Under the pieces are notes generated by a model. The model was not told the DNA's origin and ran no database searches. It saw only the letters and a list, made by a program, of their open reading frames with translations. This document shows positions 43,131 through 51,867 of a DNA stretch of 64,000 nt, in pieces. The DNA is from CAWIXB01 sp963839955. GTDB taxonomy: Bacteria; Actinomycetota; Actinomycetes; JACCUZ01. Location: NCBI GenBank assembly GCA_963839955.1, contig CAWIXB010000001.1:1054001-1118000 (forward strand), given 5' to 3'. Both the position numbers and the translations under genes were made by a program. How positions within the stretch are numbered: the first letter of the stretch is position 1; every line of letters begins with the position of its first letter.

Positions 43131-43158
43131 CCTCCGGCCAGGCGCGCCTGACCGGAGG
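43131..43158 (+). terminator. Long hairpin after the LVIVD gene
   Basis: CCTCCGGCCAGGC / GCCTGACCGGAGG, 13-base arms with one mismatch and a 2-base centre; GACG before and CGTC after extend it across a bulge. There is no T-tract, so it may be a Rho-independent-like or rather processing structure. A TAGGGT -10 for smc follows at 43175-43180. Confidence 0.6.
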
Positions 43159-43228
43159 CGTCGGTGCCGGCAGGTAGGGTTGGCCCCGGCCTTCCCCAGA
43201 CCTCACCAGGGGCCTAGGAGTTCCGCGC

Positions 43229-46200
43229 GTGCACCTGAAGAGCCTGACCCTCAAGGGATTCAAGTCCTTCGCGTCGGCGACCACATTTCGCTTCGAGCCC
43301 GGCATCACCGCCGTCGTGGGACCCAACGGCTCCGGTAAGTCCAACGTCGTCGACGCGCTCGCCTGGGTGATGGGGGAGCAGGGCGCCAAGTCCCTGCGCG
43401 GCGGCAAGATGGAAGACGTCATCTTCGCCGGCACGACGGCGTCCGACAGCGGGGGTGGCCGGGCGCCGCTGGGGCGCGCCGAGGTGTCGCTCACCGTCGA
43501 CAACTCGGACGGCGCGCTGCCCATCGACTACGCCGAGGTCACGATCTCGCGCACCATGTTCCGCGGCGGCGGCTCCGACTACGCCATCAACGGCGCGCCC
43601 TGCCGGCTCCTCGACATCCAGGACTTGCTCTCCGACTCGGGCATCGGCCGGGAGATGCACGTCATCGTCGGGCAGGGCCAGCTCGACGCGGTGCTCTCGT
43701 CCGGGCCCGAGGAACGGCGCGGGTTCATCGAGGAGGCCGCGGGCGTCCTCAAGCACCGCAAGCGCAAGGAGAAGGCGCTGCGCAAGCTGGAGGCGATGCA
43801 GGCCAACCTCACCCGCCTCCAGGACCTCACCACCGAGCTGCGCCGTCAGCTCAAGCCGCTCGGCAAGCAGGCCGAGATCGCCCGGCGCGCCGTGGTGATC
43901 CAGTCCGACCTGCGGGACGCCCGACTGCGGCTGCTCTCCGACGACCTGGTCCAGCTGACCGCGACCCTGGAGGCGGAGGTCGCCGACGAGACCGCGCTGC
44001 GGGAGCGTCGTGGCGAGGTCGAGCGCCGCCTCGCCGACGCGCAGGAGCGTGAGGTCGAGCTCGAGCGGGTCGCCGAGGTCGAGGCGCCCGCGCTGGCCCG
44101 CGCCCAGGAGACCTGGTACCGGCTCTCCTCGCTGCGCGAGCGGTTCCGCGGCACCAGCGGGCTGGCGGCCGAGCGGGTGCGCCACCTCGCCGAGGAGCCC
44201 GCGCAGGAGCGCTCCGGTCCCGACCCCGAGTCGCTCGAGGCCGACGCGCGCCAGGCCAGGGAGGACGAGGCGGCGCTGGCCTCCGCCGTCGCCAGCGACC
44301 GTGCCGCCCTGGAGGCGGCGGTCGAGGCCCGCAAGCGCGCCGAGGACGAGCTCGCGGCCGAGGACCGGCGCGTCACGGCGGCCGCACGCGCCGCGGCCGA
44401 CCGGCGCGAGGGCCTGGCCCGGCTCGCCGGGCGGGTCCACGCGAGCCGCAGCCGGGTCGAGGCCGGCGAGGCCGAGATCGGCCGGCTCATGCCGGCGTTG
44501 CAGGAGGCCCGGGAGCGGGCCGACCGTGCCCAGGCAGAGTTCACCTCCCTCGAGACACAGGTGGCCGGGCTGGACGCCGGTGAGGAGGACCTCGACTCCG
44601 ACCACGAGCACGCGGCGCTGCGCCTCGCCGCCGCCGACGAGCTGGTGGAGCAGCTGCACGGCGAGGAGCGGGGCGCCGAGCGCGACCGCGCCGCGCTTGT
44701 CGCCCGCAAGGAGGCGCTCGAGCTGGGGCTCGCGCCCAAGGACGGCGGCGGCGCGCTGCTCGCCGCCAGCGACCGGGTGAGTGGTGTCCTCGGCTCGGTC
44801 GCCGCGCTGCTGTCCATCCAGCCCGGCGACGAGACCGCTGTTGCCGCTGCCCTCGGCTCAGCCGCCGACGCCATTGCCGTGCGCGATGTGGGCGCGGCGG
44901 TCGACGCGATCACGCTGTTGAAGACCGACGACGCCGGCCGCGCCGCCCTGCTGGTGGGCGTGCCCGACGGTCCCGCCGCCGGCCGCGGCTCCGCCGAGGG
45001 TCCCGTCGTGCCCGCCGGCGCCCGCGCCGCTCTGGATCTGGTGACCGGCCCGCCCGAGCTGCAGTCCGCGCTGCGCCGGCTGCTCACCGACGTCGTTGTC
45101 GTCGAGGGGCTCGACGAGGCACGCCGGGTCGTCGACGCCGACCCACGGCTGGTCGCGATCACCCGGGCAGGCGACGTGCTCGGTCGCGATCGCGCGGCGG
45201 GTGGCTCGGCCTCGACGCCCTCGTTGCTGGAGGTGCAGGTCGCCGTCGACGAGGCTTCCGCGCGCCTCGCCGAGGCTGGCCACCGCATCGAGCGGCTGCG
45301 CTTCTCCCTTCAGCAGGCGACCGAGGAGCAGCAGACCGCGGGGCGAGAGGTCCAGGACGCGCTGAATCGTCTGCACGAGTCCGACGCCCGGATGGCCGCG
45401 GTGGCCGAGCAGCTGGGTCAGCTGGGCGCGCAGGCGCGCTCCGCGCGGGCCGAGACCGAGCGGCTCGAACGCTCGTTCGCCGCGGCCTCGGAGGCTCTCG
45501 AGGCCGACCGCGGCGCCGTCGTCGAGCTGGCGGAGCGGCTGCAGGCCGCCGAGGAGTCACCCGACGAGACCGAGCCCGACACCGCGCTGCGCGACGAGCT
45601 CGCCGAGCGCGCCCGGCTCGGGCGTGCTGCCGAGACGGACGCGCGCCTCGCCGTACGCACGGTGGAGGAGCGCGCCCGGGGCCTCGCCGGACGGGCCGAG
45701 GCGCTCGAGCACGCCGCCGCCGAGGAGCGGGCCGCCCGCGCCCGTGCGGTAGCCCGCCGCGAACGCCGGGCGCGTGAGGCGGCGGTGGCTCGCGAGGTGA
45801 CGTTCGCGGCACAGGCGGCGCTCGCGCGGCTCGAGCAGTCACTGGAGCAGGCCGCGAGGGATCGCGAGCGGGCCGAGGTTGCCCGGGCCCAGCGCGACGC
45901 GGAGCGGGCCGGCCTGCGCGGCGAGGTCCGCGCGCTCGCCGGAGAGCTCGAGCGGCTCACCGACAGCGTCCACCGCGACGAGGTCGCGCGGGCCGAGCAG
46001 CGGCTGCGCATCGAGACGCTGGAGCAGAAGGTCCTCGAGGACTTCGGCCTGGAGCGCGAGACGCTGATCGCGGAGTACGCGCCCGACCAGCTGGTCCCGC
46101 CGTCGCCGCCCGCACCGGGTGACCCCGAGACCGACGAGGAGCCGCAGCCGCGACCCTATGTGCGCGCCGAGCAGGAGAAGCGGCTGCGAGGGGCCGAGCG

Positions 46201-46822
46201 GGCGCTCACCCTGCTCGGGCGGGTCAACCCGCTCGCCCTCGAGGAGTTCGCGGCGCTCGAGGAGCGCCACCAGTTCCTCTCCGAGCAGCTGGAAGACCTC
46301 AAGGCCACCCGGCGCGACCTGCTCGACATCATTCGCGAGGTCGACGAGCGGGTGGAGCAGGTCTTCACCTCTGCCTTCCACGACACCGCGCGAGAGTTCG
46401 AGGGCGTGTTCGCGACGCTCTTCCCCGGCGGGGAGGGCCGACTCGTCCTGACCGAGCCGGAAGACATGCTCAGCACCGGCATCGAGGTCGAGGCGCGGCC
46501 GCCGGGCAAGAAGATCAAGCGTCTCTCGCTGCTCTCGGGCGGCGAGCGGTCGCTGACCGCCGTCGCGCTGCTGGTCGCGATCTTCAAGGCCCGGCCGAGC
46601 CCGTTCTACGTCCTGGACGAGGTCGAGGCCGCTCTCGACGACACCAACCTCGGTCGCCTCCTCGGCATCCTCGACGAGTTGCGCGCGGCCAGCCAGCTCA
46701 TCGTCATCACCCACCAGAAGCGCACCATGGAGATCGCCGACTCCCTCTACGGCGTCTCGATGCGCGGCGACGGGGTGACCAGCGTGATCGGCCAGCGGCT
46801 GCGCGAAGCCGAGCCGGCTTAA
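43229..46822 (+). CDS. smc: Chromosome segregation ATPase SMC
   Basis: A 1197-residue SMC protein. Walker A GPNGSGKS lies at residues 31-38, the hinge between two long Glu/Arg/Ala coiled coils (about residues 500-640), and the C-terminal head has LSGGERSLTAVALL and FYVLDEVEAALDDTN. Its condensin partners ScpA/ScpB are outside the window. GTG 43229 gives the conserved start MHLKSLTLKGFKSFA. The strongly biased coiled-coil codons create many long antisense readings, none of them genes. Promoter-like TAGGGT at 43175-43180. Confidence 0.97.
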   Translation: MHLKSLTLKGFKSFASATTFRFEPGITAVVGPNGSGKSNVVDALAWVMGEQGAKSLRGGKMEDVIFAGTTASDSGGGRAPLGRAEVSLTVDNSDGALPIDYAEVTISRTMFRGGGSDYAINGAPCRLLDIQDLLSDSGIGREMHVIVGQGQLDAVLSSGPEERRGFIEEAAGVLKHRKRKEKALRKLEAMQANLTRLQDLTTELRRQLKPLGKQAEIARRAVVIQSDLRDARLRLLSDDLVQLTATLEAEVADETALRERRGEVERRLADAQEREVELERVAEVEAPALARAQETWYRLSSLRERFRGTSGLAAERVRHLAEEPAQERSGPDPESLEADARQAREDEAALASAVASDRAALEAAVEARKRAEDELAAEDRRVTAAARAAADRREGLARLAGRVHASRSRVEAGEAEIGRLMPALQEARERADRAQAEFTSLETQVAGLDAGEEDLDSDHEHAALRLAAADELVEQLHGEERGAERDRAALVARKEALELGLAPKDGGGALLAASDRVSGVLGSVAALLSIQPGDETAVAAALGSAADAIAVRDVGAAVDAITLLKTDDAGRAALLVGVPDGPAAGRGSAEGPVVPAGARAALDLVTGPPELQSALRRLLTDVVVVEGLDEARRVVDADPRLVAITRAGDVLGRDRAAGGSASTPSLLEVQVAVDEASARLAEAGHRIERLRFSLQQATEEQQTAGREVQDALNRLHESDARMAAVAEQLGQLGAQARSARAETERLERSFAAASEALEADRGAVVELAERLQAAEESPDETEPDTALRDELAERARLGRAAETDARLAVRTVEERARGLAGRAEALEHAAAEERAARARAVARRERRAREAAVAREVTFAAQAALARLEQSLEQAARDRERAEVARAQRDAERAGLRGEVRALAGELERLTDSVHRDEVARAEQRLRIETLEQKVLEDFGLERETLIAEYAPDQLVPPSPPAPGDPETDEEPQPRPYVRAEQEKRLRGAERALTLLGRVNPLALEEFAALEERHQFLSEQLEDLKATRRDLLDIIREVDERVEQVFTSAFHDTAREFEGVFATLFPGGEGRLVLTEPEDMLSTGIEVEARPPGKKIKRLSLLSGGERSLTAVALLVAIFKARPSPFYVLDEVEAALDDTNLGRLLGILDELRAASQLIVITHQKRTMEIADSLYGVSMRGDGVTSVIGQRLREAEPA

Positions 46823-46894
46823 GGCCTAGCCCGGGCGGGTACTAAAGTTGTTTGTTCTGTTTGTCACGAGTTGTGCCGGGAATGCGTGTGCTCG

Positions 46895-47179
46895 ATGACC
46901 TCCCTGCTGCTTCCTCACCTGATTCTCGGGCTCGTCGGCCTCGCCGTCATGGCCTTCGTCGTGCTCCGGCAACGTGGCCGGACCCAACGCCAGCCCGATC
47001 CGGTGAGCCGCGTCGTCACCCGCGTCGCCGACAAGGTCGACCCCGGCGAGGCGCCGCCGCTCGGCGTACTGAGCACTCCGGAGAAGTCCCGCCGGATGTC
47101 CGCGCGCTTCGAGAACATCGAGCGCCGGCTGCGTCGCGCTGCGCGTTCGGTCACGAGGCTCCCGCGCAGCAGCGGCTGA
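46895..47179 (+). CDS. Small single-span membrane protein
   Basis: A 94-residue protein from ATG 46895: one transmembrane helix (LLPHLILGLVGLAVMAFVVL), then a basic, hydrophilic cytoplasmic part (RVVTRVADKVDPGE, RRMSARFENIERRLRRAARS). The helix-in, basic-tail-out layout is like a bitopic membrane adaptor. No family is recognised. It lies in the A/T-richer gap between smc and ftsY. The start has a weak ribosome site; an upstream TTG at 46871 is possible but adds a Cys-rich stretch without signal features. Confidence 0.65.
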   Translation: MTSLLLPHLILGLVGLAVMAFVVLRQRGRTQRQPDPVSRVVTRVADKVDPGEAPPLGVLSTPEKSRRMSARFENIERRLRRAARSVTRLPRSSG

Positions 47180-47184
47180 CGCCA

Positions 47185-47219
47185 CCCCGTCCCGACGGGG
47201 CGGCCACCGGCCGCCCTTT
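47185..47219 (+). terminator. Two overlapping hairpins before ftsY
   Basis: Hairpin 1: CCCCGTC / GACGGGG (47185-47191, 47194-47200). Hairpin 2: GGGCGGCC-ACC-GGCCGCCC followed by TTT (47198-47219). They share GGG 47198-47200 and cannot both form fully. Hairpin 2 with its T-run resembles a terminator; hairpin 1 would disrupt its stem. Confidence 0.65.
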
Positions 47220-47244
47220 CCAGTTCTGCGAGACTTGACGGCCA

Positions 47245-48384
47245 ATGGACTTCATCATCATCGCCGTCGTCATCGCGGTACTCGCTCTCGTTCTGGTCGT
47301 CGGCCTGGTCACCGCCGGACGGCGACGTAAGCCCCCGCTACCGCCGCTGACCAAGCCCGACGCCAGCGATGTCGACCTGCGCACCGGCGACGTCAAGGTC
47401 GTCGACACGTCGCCCGACGTCGAGCAGGCAGATCTCGAGGAGCAGGCGCTCCTCGAGCGGCCCGAACCGACCGCCGGGCGCCTGGTCCGGCTGCGCGGCC
47501 GGCTCGGCGGCTCGCAGGCCTCGCTCGGCCGCGGGCTGCTCGGCCTGCTTTCCCGCGAGCGTCTCGACGAGGCCACCTGGGAGGAGATCGAGGAGGTCCT
47601 GCTCACGGCCGACGTCGGCGTGGGGCCGACCCAGGAGCTGGTCGAGCGTCTGCGGACCCGCGTCAAGGCGCTGCCGAAGCGCAGCACGGAGGACGTCAAG
47701 GCGTTGCTCCGCGAAGAGCTGCTCACCGCCGTCGGCGCCGACGTCGACCGCAGCCTCTGCACGTCGCGGGAGGGTCGGCCCGCGGTGGTGCTCGTCGTGG
47801 GCGTCAACGGAACCGGCAAGACGACGACCGTCGGCAAGCTCGCCCGCGTGCTCGTGGCCGACGGGCGCACCGTGCTGCTGGCTGCCGCCGACACGTTCCG
47901 TGCGGCTGCTGCCGACCAGCTCGAGACGTGGGGCCAGCGCGTCGGTGCACCCGTCGTCCGCGGTCCCGAGCGCGGCGACCCGGCGAGCGTCGCGTTCGAT
48001 GCGGTGCGCCAGGGGATCGACGGCGGCTTCGACACTGTGGTGGTCGACACCGCCGGTCGGCTGCAGAACAAGGTCGGCCTGATGGACGAGCTGGGCAAGG
48101 TCAAGCGCGTCGTCGAGAAACACGGTCCGGTCGACGAGGTGCTCCTCGTCCTCGACGCCACCACCGGCCAGAACGGCATGATCCAGGCCCGCGTCTTCTC
48201 CGAGGTCGTGGCCGTGACCGGCATCGTGCTCACCAAGCTCGACGGCACCGCGAAGGGCGGCATCGTCGTCGCCGTACAGCGCGAGCTCGGTGTGCCGGTG
48301 AAGCTGGTCGGTCTCGGCGAGGGCGCCGACGACCTGGCTCCGTTCGAGCCGGCGGCCTTCGTCGACGCACTCGTCGACAGCTAG
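47245..48384 (+). CDS. ftsY: Signal recognition particle receptor FtsY
   Basis: A 379-residue SRP GTPase with an N-terminal membrane helix (FIIIAVVIAVLALVLVVGLV), an acidic linker, and the NG domain: GVNGTGKTTTVGKLA, DTFRAAAADQLE, DTAGRLQNK and TKLDGTAKGG. It docks SRP-ribosome complexes at the membrane. Its partner ffh lies at 56616-58187, with the nitrogen genes and an ABC transporter between, a usual actinobacterial arrangement. ATG 47245 lies just after TTGACGG. Confidence 0.96.
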   Translation: MDFIIIAVVIAVLALVLVVGLVTAGRRRKPPLPPLTKPDASDVDLRTGDVKVVDTSPDVEQADLEEQALLERPEPTAGRLVRLRGRLGGSQASLGRGLLGLLSRERLDEATWEEIEEVLLTADVGVGPTQELVERLRTRVKALPKRSTEDVKALLREELLTAVGADVDRSLCTSREGRPAVVLVVGVNGTGKTTTVGKLARVLVADGRTVLLAAADTFRAAAADQLETWGQRVGAPVVRGPERGDPASVAFDAVRQGIDGGFDTVVVDTAGRLQNKVGLMDELGKVKRVVEKHGPVDEVLLVLDATTGQNGMIQARVFSEVVAVTGIVLTKLDGTAKGGIVVAVQRELGVPVKLVGLGEGADDLAPFEPAAFVDALVDS

Positions 48385-48410
48385 TTAGCGGTTGCTCGCG
48401 ACCCTCGCCG

Positions 48411-49808
48411 TCACTGCCGTCGCGGGGGTGGTCGGTGGTGTCCGGGTGGGTGGGGTTCGGGTCCGAGGGTGCGTCCGTCGGGGTGTTGGAGGAGGTAGCG
48501 GCCGTCGGGGAGTCGGATCAGTTGCCAGTGGCCTTCGTGGATGAGCAGGTGGTGGCCTTCGCAGGGCAGCACCCCGTTGTCGACGGTGGTGGGTCCGCCG
48601 AGCGTCCAGCTGGTTTGGTGGTGCCCGTCGGCCCAGGTGATGGGCCGGTCGCAGTAGGGGGCGGGGCAGCGGTCGCCGTCGCGGGCGATGATGGCGCGTC
48701 TCTGGGCGGTGGTGAAGAACCGGCGTTGCGCCCGGTTGCCGATCACTTGCCCGTCGGGGCCGAGCGCGACCACGGTGACCAGGGAGTCGCAGCCGAGGCG
48801 TTGCGCGGTGGCGGCGGTGATGGGTCCGATCCAGGCCAGCGAACCCCCCGGGGACCCCGACTCACCCGGCTGCGAGGACAGCGTGTCGGCGTCGACGGTG
48901 ACGATCAGCTGCGTCCGAGCGCCACCACGCCCACTCCTTCCTCCATCACGTCTTCCGCCGCCGCTTTTCTCGCCACTCTCGACATCGCCGCCATCACTTT
49001 CATCGCCGGCGCCGCCGGCGCTATCGGCGTTGATTTGGGTGCTGTCGTTCGGCGGGTCGCCGGGTTGGTCGTCGCGGAGGTAGTGGCGGGCGAGGTGGGC
49101 GAGGGCGTCGAGGCGGCGCTGGGTGGGGGTGCGGGTGTCCCCGGCGACGAGGGGGCTGGCGGCGTCGACGGCGGTGGCCAGCAGGGCGCCGGTGGCCTCG
49201 TCGGCGACCCCGCGGATCAGCATGGACCCGTCCAGGGTCGGCGCCAGGGTGAGCCCGCGCCGGTCGTACCTCGCCAAGGCTCGTGCGTCGGCGGCGTCGG
49301 GGTCCAGGGCGTGTTGCAGGCGGCGCATCACGTCCGCGACCGCCCGCGGGTCGGCCACCCGGGCTGCGTCCAGCGCGACCGGCTCGATCAGGTCCACCGC
49401 CCCCGCGGGTGCCTTGTCGGTGCCGTCGGCGATCAGCCGGGCATGCGCCGGGTCGATCTCCCCCGCCCCGAGCGCCGCAGCCGTCGCCGCCAGCTCCACC
49501 CGCCCGAGCGCCCGCGCCGTGCGCACCGTGGCCGCGGCCTCGTTCGGGGTCATCCGAGCCTTCGCCCGCAGCCACGACTTCGCGTCCAGCAGACCCTCGT
49601 ACGAGAAGACGTTCTGCGCCTCCACCTCCCGGGTCACCGCGAGCACCGCCGCCTCGGCCTTGGCCTGCAGCCGGCGCAGGTCCTGCACCCGTGCGGCGAG
49701 CTCGCCGGGAGTGAAGCCGCGCAGCGCACCGTCCTCGATCGCGGCGGCCGCCGCGTCCAGGCCGGTGTGCGCGTCGGCCAGACCCGTCGGACACCGCACC
49801 ACGAACAT
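48411..49808 (-). CDS. DUF222 / 13E12-type protein with HNH endonuclease domain
   Basis: 465 residues. The N-terminal DUF222 region (FTPGELAARVQDLRRLQAKAEAAVL, AKARMTPNEAAATVRTARALGRVELAATAAALGAGEI) is shared with the mycobacterial REP13E12 family. After an acidic, Gly-rich linker comes a C-terminal HNH nuclease (RDGDRCPAPYCDRP, WADGHHQTSW, NGVLPCEGHHLLIH) with zinc cysteines. These genes are numerous and repetitive in actinobacteria and behave like mobile elements; their role is unknown. The codon pattern stays high-GC. It starts at ATG 49808, four bases from a LexA-like box. Confidence 0.88.
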   Translation of the reverse strand: MFVVRCPTGLADAHTGLDAAAAAIEDGALRGFTPGELAARVQDLRRLQAKAEAAVLAVTREVEAQNVFSYEGLLDAKSWLRAKARMTPNEAAATVRTARALGRVELAATAAALGAGEIDPAHARLIADGTDKAPAGAVDLIEPVALDAARVADPRAVADVMRRLQHALDPDAADARALARYDRRGLTLAPTLDGSMLIRGVADEATGALLATAVDAASPLVAGDTRTPTQRRLDALAHLARHYLRDDQPGDPPNDSTQINADSAGGAGDESDGGDVESGEKSGGGRRDGGRSGRGGARTQLIVTVDADTLSSQPGESGSPGGSLAWIGPITAATAQRLGCDSLVTVVALGPDGQVIGNRAQRRFFTTAQRRAIIARDGDRCPAPYCDRPITWADGHHQTSWTLGGPTTVDNGVLPCEGHHLLIHEGHWQLIRLPDGRYLLQHPDGRTLGPEPHPPGHHRPPPRRQ

Positions 49809-49811
49809 CGA

Positions 49812-49827
49812 TCGAAAGCATGTTCGA
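49812..49827. promoter_or_regulatory. LexA-like SOS box upstream of the HNH gene
   Basis: TCGAAA-GCAT-GTTCGA differs at one position from the actinobacterial SOS consensus TCGAAC-N4-GTTCGA. It lies directly ahead of the minus-strand HNH start. Several mycobacterial REP13E12 genes are known LexA targets, which supports the call. Confidence 0.6.
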
Positions 49828-49870
49828 TCCTACCGCCACCCACCGACACCCAACACGCCCAGAACCCCTT

Positions 49871-49910
49871 TGTGGACAACGGATTCCCAGGCTCCGACAG
49901 GTGTGGACAA
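49871..49910 (-). promoter_or_regulatory. Pair of DnaA boxes
   Basis: TTGTCCACA occurs twice on the minus strand (49871-49879 and 49902-49910), same orientation, 31 bases apart, both exact to the actinobacterial DnaA consensus. They lie in the 392-base gap between the HNH gene and amt. That gap also holds the SOS box and the GlnR-like boxes; no further gene, tRNA or large repeat is seen in it. Confidence 0.5.
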
Positions 49911-50082
49911 CGCCAGTGGCTCTGACGGCAGTGCCGGCTCCCGATGGCTGACCCGCTGTTCGCGGCAAGGGCCAGGAATGACGATGCATTGGCCTCAGGA
50001 GGCCAGAAAGGCCTGCTGAGAAGCCAGTGCGTCGTCTTTGTTGGCCGGACCGTTCCGTTCACCGTCTTCACGCCCTTGTCTG

Positions 50083-50129
50083 GTTACCTGCCTGTAACAG
50101 AGCGCTGCGAACCGTCACCTCACCGAAAC
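50083..50129 (+). promoter_or_regulatory. Two GlnR-like boxes upstream of amt
   Basis: GTTAC-CTGCCT-GTAAC (50083-50098) and GTCAC-CTCACC-GAAAC (50114-50129) both fit the GTnAC-N6-GnAAC half-site pattern bound by actinobacterial GlnR, spaced 31 bases apart. They precede the amt start by about 70-115 bases. GlnR activates amt-glnB-glnD under nitrogen limitation in this phylum. Confidence 0.72.
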
Positions 50130-50200
50130 GTGGCGAGCCCGTCGCGGAAACGCGCCTGCCCGACTCTTCTCGACAAGTGGTCCCCGTCGAGGAGGTTCCT

Positions 50201-51532
50201 GTGTCACCTAGTGCAGGCGATACCGCCTGGGTTCTCACGAGTGCCGCGCTCGTGCTGCTCATGACGCCCGGGCTCGCGCTCTTCTACGGCGGCATGGTCC
50301 GGGCCAAGAGCGTGCTCAACATGATGATGATGAGCTTCGGCGCGCTCGGACTCATCAGCGTCCTATGGGTGCTCTACGGCTACACGCTCGCGTTCGGCGA
50401 CGACGTCGGCGGCGGCCTGGTGGGCGACCTCGACTTCGCCGGTCTCGAGGGTCTGCTCTCCGCCGACCCGCTCGGTGGCGTCGCGGGCGAGGCCGCCGGC
50501 ATCCCGCCGCTCGCCTTCGTCGGCTTCCAGGCAGTGTTCGCGATCATCACCGTCGCGCTCATCAGCGGCGCCATCGCCGACCGTGCGAAGTTCGGTGCCT
50601 GGATGGTCTTCGCCGGCATCTGGGCCACCGTCGTCTACTTCCCCGTCGCCCACTGGGTGTTCGCGTTCGACGGCTACACGGCCGAGGTCGGCGGCTGGAT
50701 CGCCAACGACCTGGCCGCAGTCGACTTCGCCGGCGGCACCGCGGTGCACATCAACGCAGGTGCTGCTGCACTGGCGCTCGCACTGGTGCTCGGCAAGCGC
50801 GTCGGCTTCGGCACCGAGCCGATCCGCCCGCACAACCTGACTCTCGTGATGATCGGCGCCGGACTGCTGTGGTTCGGCTGGTTCGGCTTCAACGCCGGCT
50901 CCGCACTCGGCGCCGGCTCGATCGCCGCGGTCGCGTGGATCAACACCCTGGGTGCGACGGCGGCTGCCTCACTCGCCTGGCTCGCCACCGAGAAGATCCG
51001 CGACGGGCACGCCACGTCGCTGGGTGCCGCGTCGGGAGTCGTGGCCGGGCTGGTCGCCATCACGCCCGCGTGCTCCGCGGTCAACCCGGTCGGCGCGCTG
51101 GTGGTCGGTGCCGTGGCCGGTGTGCTGTGCGCCCTCGCCGTCGGACTGAAGTACAAGCTCGGGTACGACGACTCGCTCGACGTGGTGGGTGTGCACCTGA
51201 TCGGCGGTGTCGTGGGCACGCTGATGATCGGCATCATTGCGACGGCCAAGGCGCCGGCGGGCGTCGACGGTCTGCTGTACGGCGGTGGCCTGGACCAGCT
51301 GTGGCGGCAAGGAGTTGCGGCCGGAGCGGTCATGGTCTTCTCGTTCGTGCTCGCCTACGCCATCGGCAAGGCCATCGACAAGACGATGGGCTTCCGGGTC
51401 GACGAGGAACACGAGATCACCGGTGTCGACCGCACGACGCACGCGGAGACGGCGTACGAGATGGGCGCCTTCAGCGGTGCCGGTTACCGTGCCCCCGTGG
51501 GCGCGTCGAGCAAGGAGAGGGTGGACGCATGA
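50201..51532 (+). CDS. amt: Ammonium transporter
   Basis: A 443-residue Amt/Rh channel with 11 predicted helices. LMTPGLALFYGGMVRAKSVLNMMMMS, HINAGAAALALAL and GVHLIGGVVGTLMIG (pore histidines) match AmtB. GTG 50201 has GGAGGT 4 bases upstream. The stop overlaps glnB in ATGA, so channel and P-II protein are made together; P-II normally binds the channel under ammonium excess. GlnR-like boxes lie upstream. Confidence 0.95.
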   Translation: MSPSAGDTAWVLTSAALVLLMTPGLALFYGGMVRAKSVLNMMMMSFGALGLISVLWVLYGYTLAFGDDVGGGLVGDLDFAGLEGLLSADPLGGVAGEAAGIPPLAFVGFQAVFAIITVALISGAIADRAKFGAWMVFAGIWATVVYFPVAHWVFAFDGYTAEVGGWIANDLAAVDFAGGTAVHINAGAAALALALVLGKRVGFGTEPIRPHNLTLVMIGAGLLWFGWFGFNAGSALGAGSIAAVAWINTLGATAAASLAWLATEKIRDGHATSLGAASGVVAGLVAITPACSAVNPVGALVVGAVAGVLCALAVGLKYKLGYDDSLDVVGVHLIGGVVGTLMIGIIATAKAPAGVDGLLYGGGLDQLWRQGVAAGAVMVFSFVLAYAIGKAIDKTMGFRVDEEHEITGVDRTTHAETAYEMGAFSGAGYRAPVGASSKERVDA

Positions 51533-51867
51533 GACTCGTCACTGCAGTCATCAAGCCGTTCAAGCTGGACGACGTCAAGAGCGCCCTCGAGTCGTTCGGG
51601 GTGCACGGGATCACTGTCTCCGAGGCAAGTGGCTACGGCCGTCAGCGCGGGCACACCGAGGTCTACCGGGGGGCGGAGTACAACGTCGACCTGGTGCCCA
51701 AAGTGCGCGTCGAGGTGCTGCTCGACGACGATGACGTCGAGGACGTGATCGAGGTGATCGTCAAGAGCTCGCAGACCGGGCGCATCGGCGACGGCAAGGT
51801 CTGGTCGACGCCGGTCGACACGGTCGTCCGCGTCCGCACGGGCGAGCGTGGCGTCGACGCTCTCTGA
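51529..51867 (+). CDS. glnB: Nitrogen regulatory protein P-II
   Basis: A 112-residue P-II protein: MRLVTAVIKPFKLDDVKSAL, T-loop VYRGAEYNVD with Tyr51 (the site uridylylated in enterobacteria, adenylylated in actinobacteria), and RIGDGKVWSTPV. Its position after amt suggests GlnK function. The stop overlaps glnD by 20 bases. Confidence 0.96.
   Translation: MRLVTAVIKPFKLDDVKSALESFGVHGITVSEASGYGRQRGHTEVYRGAEYNVDLVPKVRVEVLLDDDDVEDVIEVIVKSSQTGRIGDGKVWSTPVDTVVRVRTGERGVDAL

Noticed and set aside
43214..44659. Long minus-strand reading frames opposite smc and other genes
   Set aside because: They mirror the strongly biased codons of the sense gene, have Arg/Ala/Gly-rich composition and no family motifs, and no ribosome sites.
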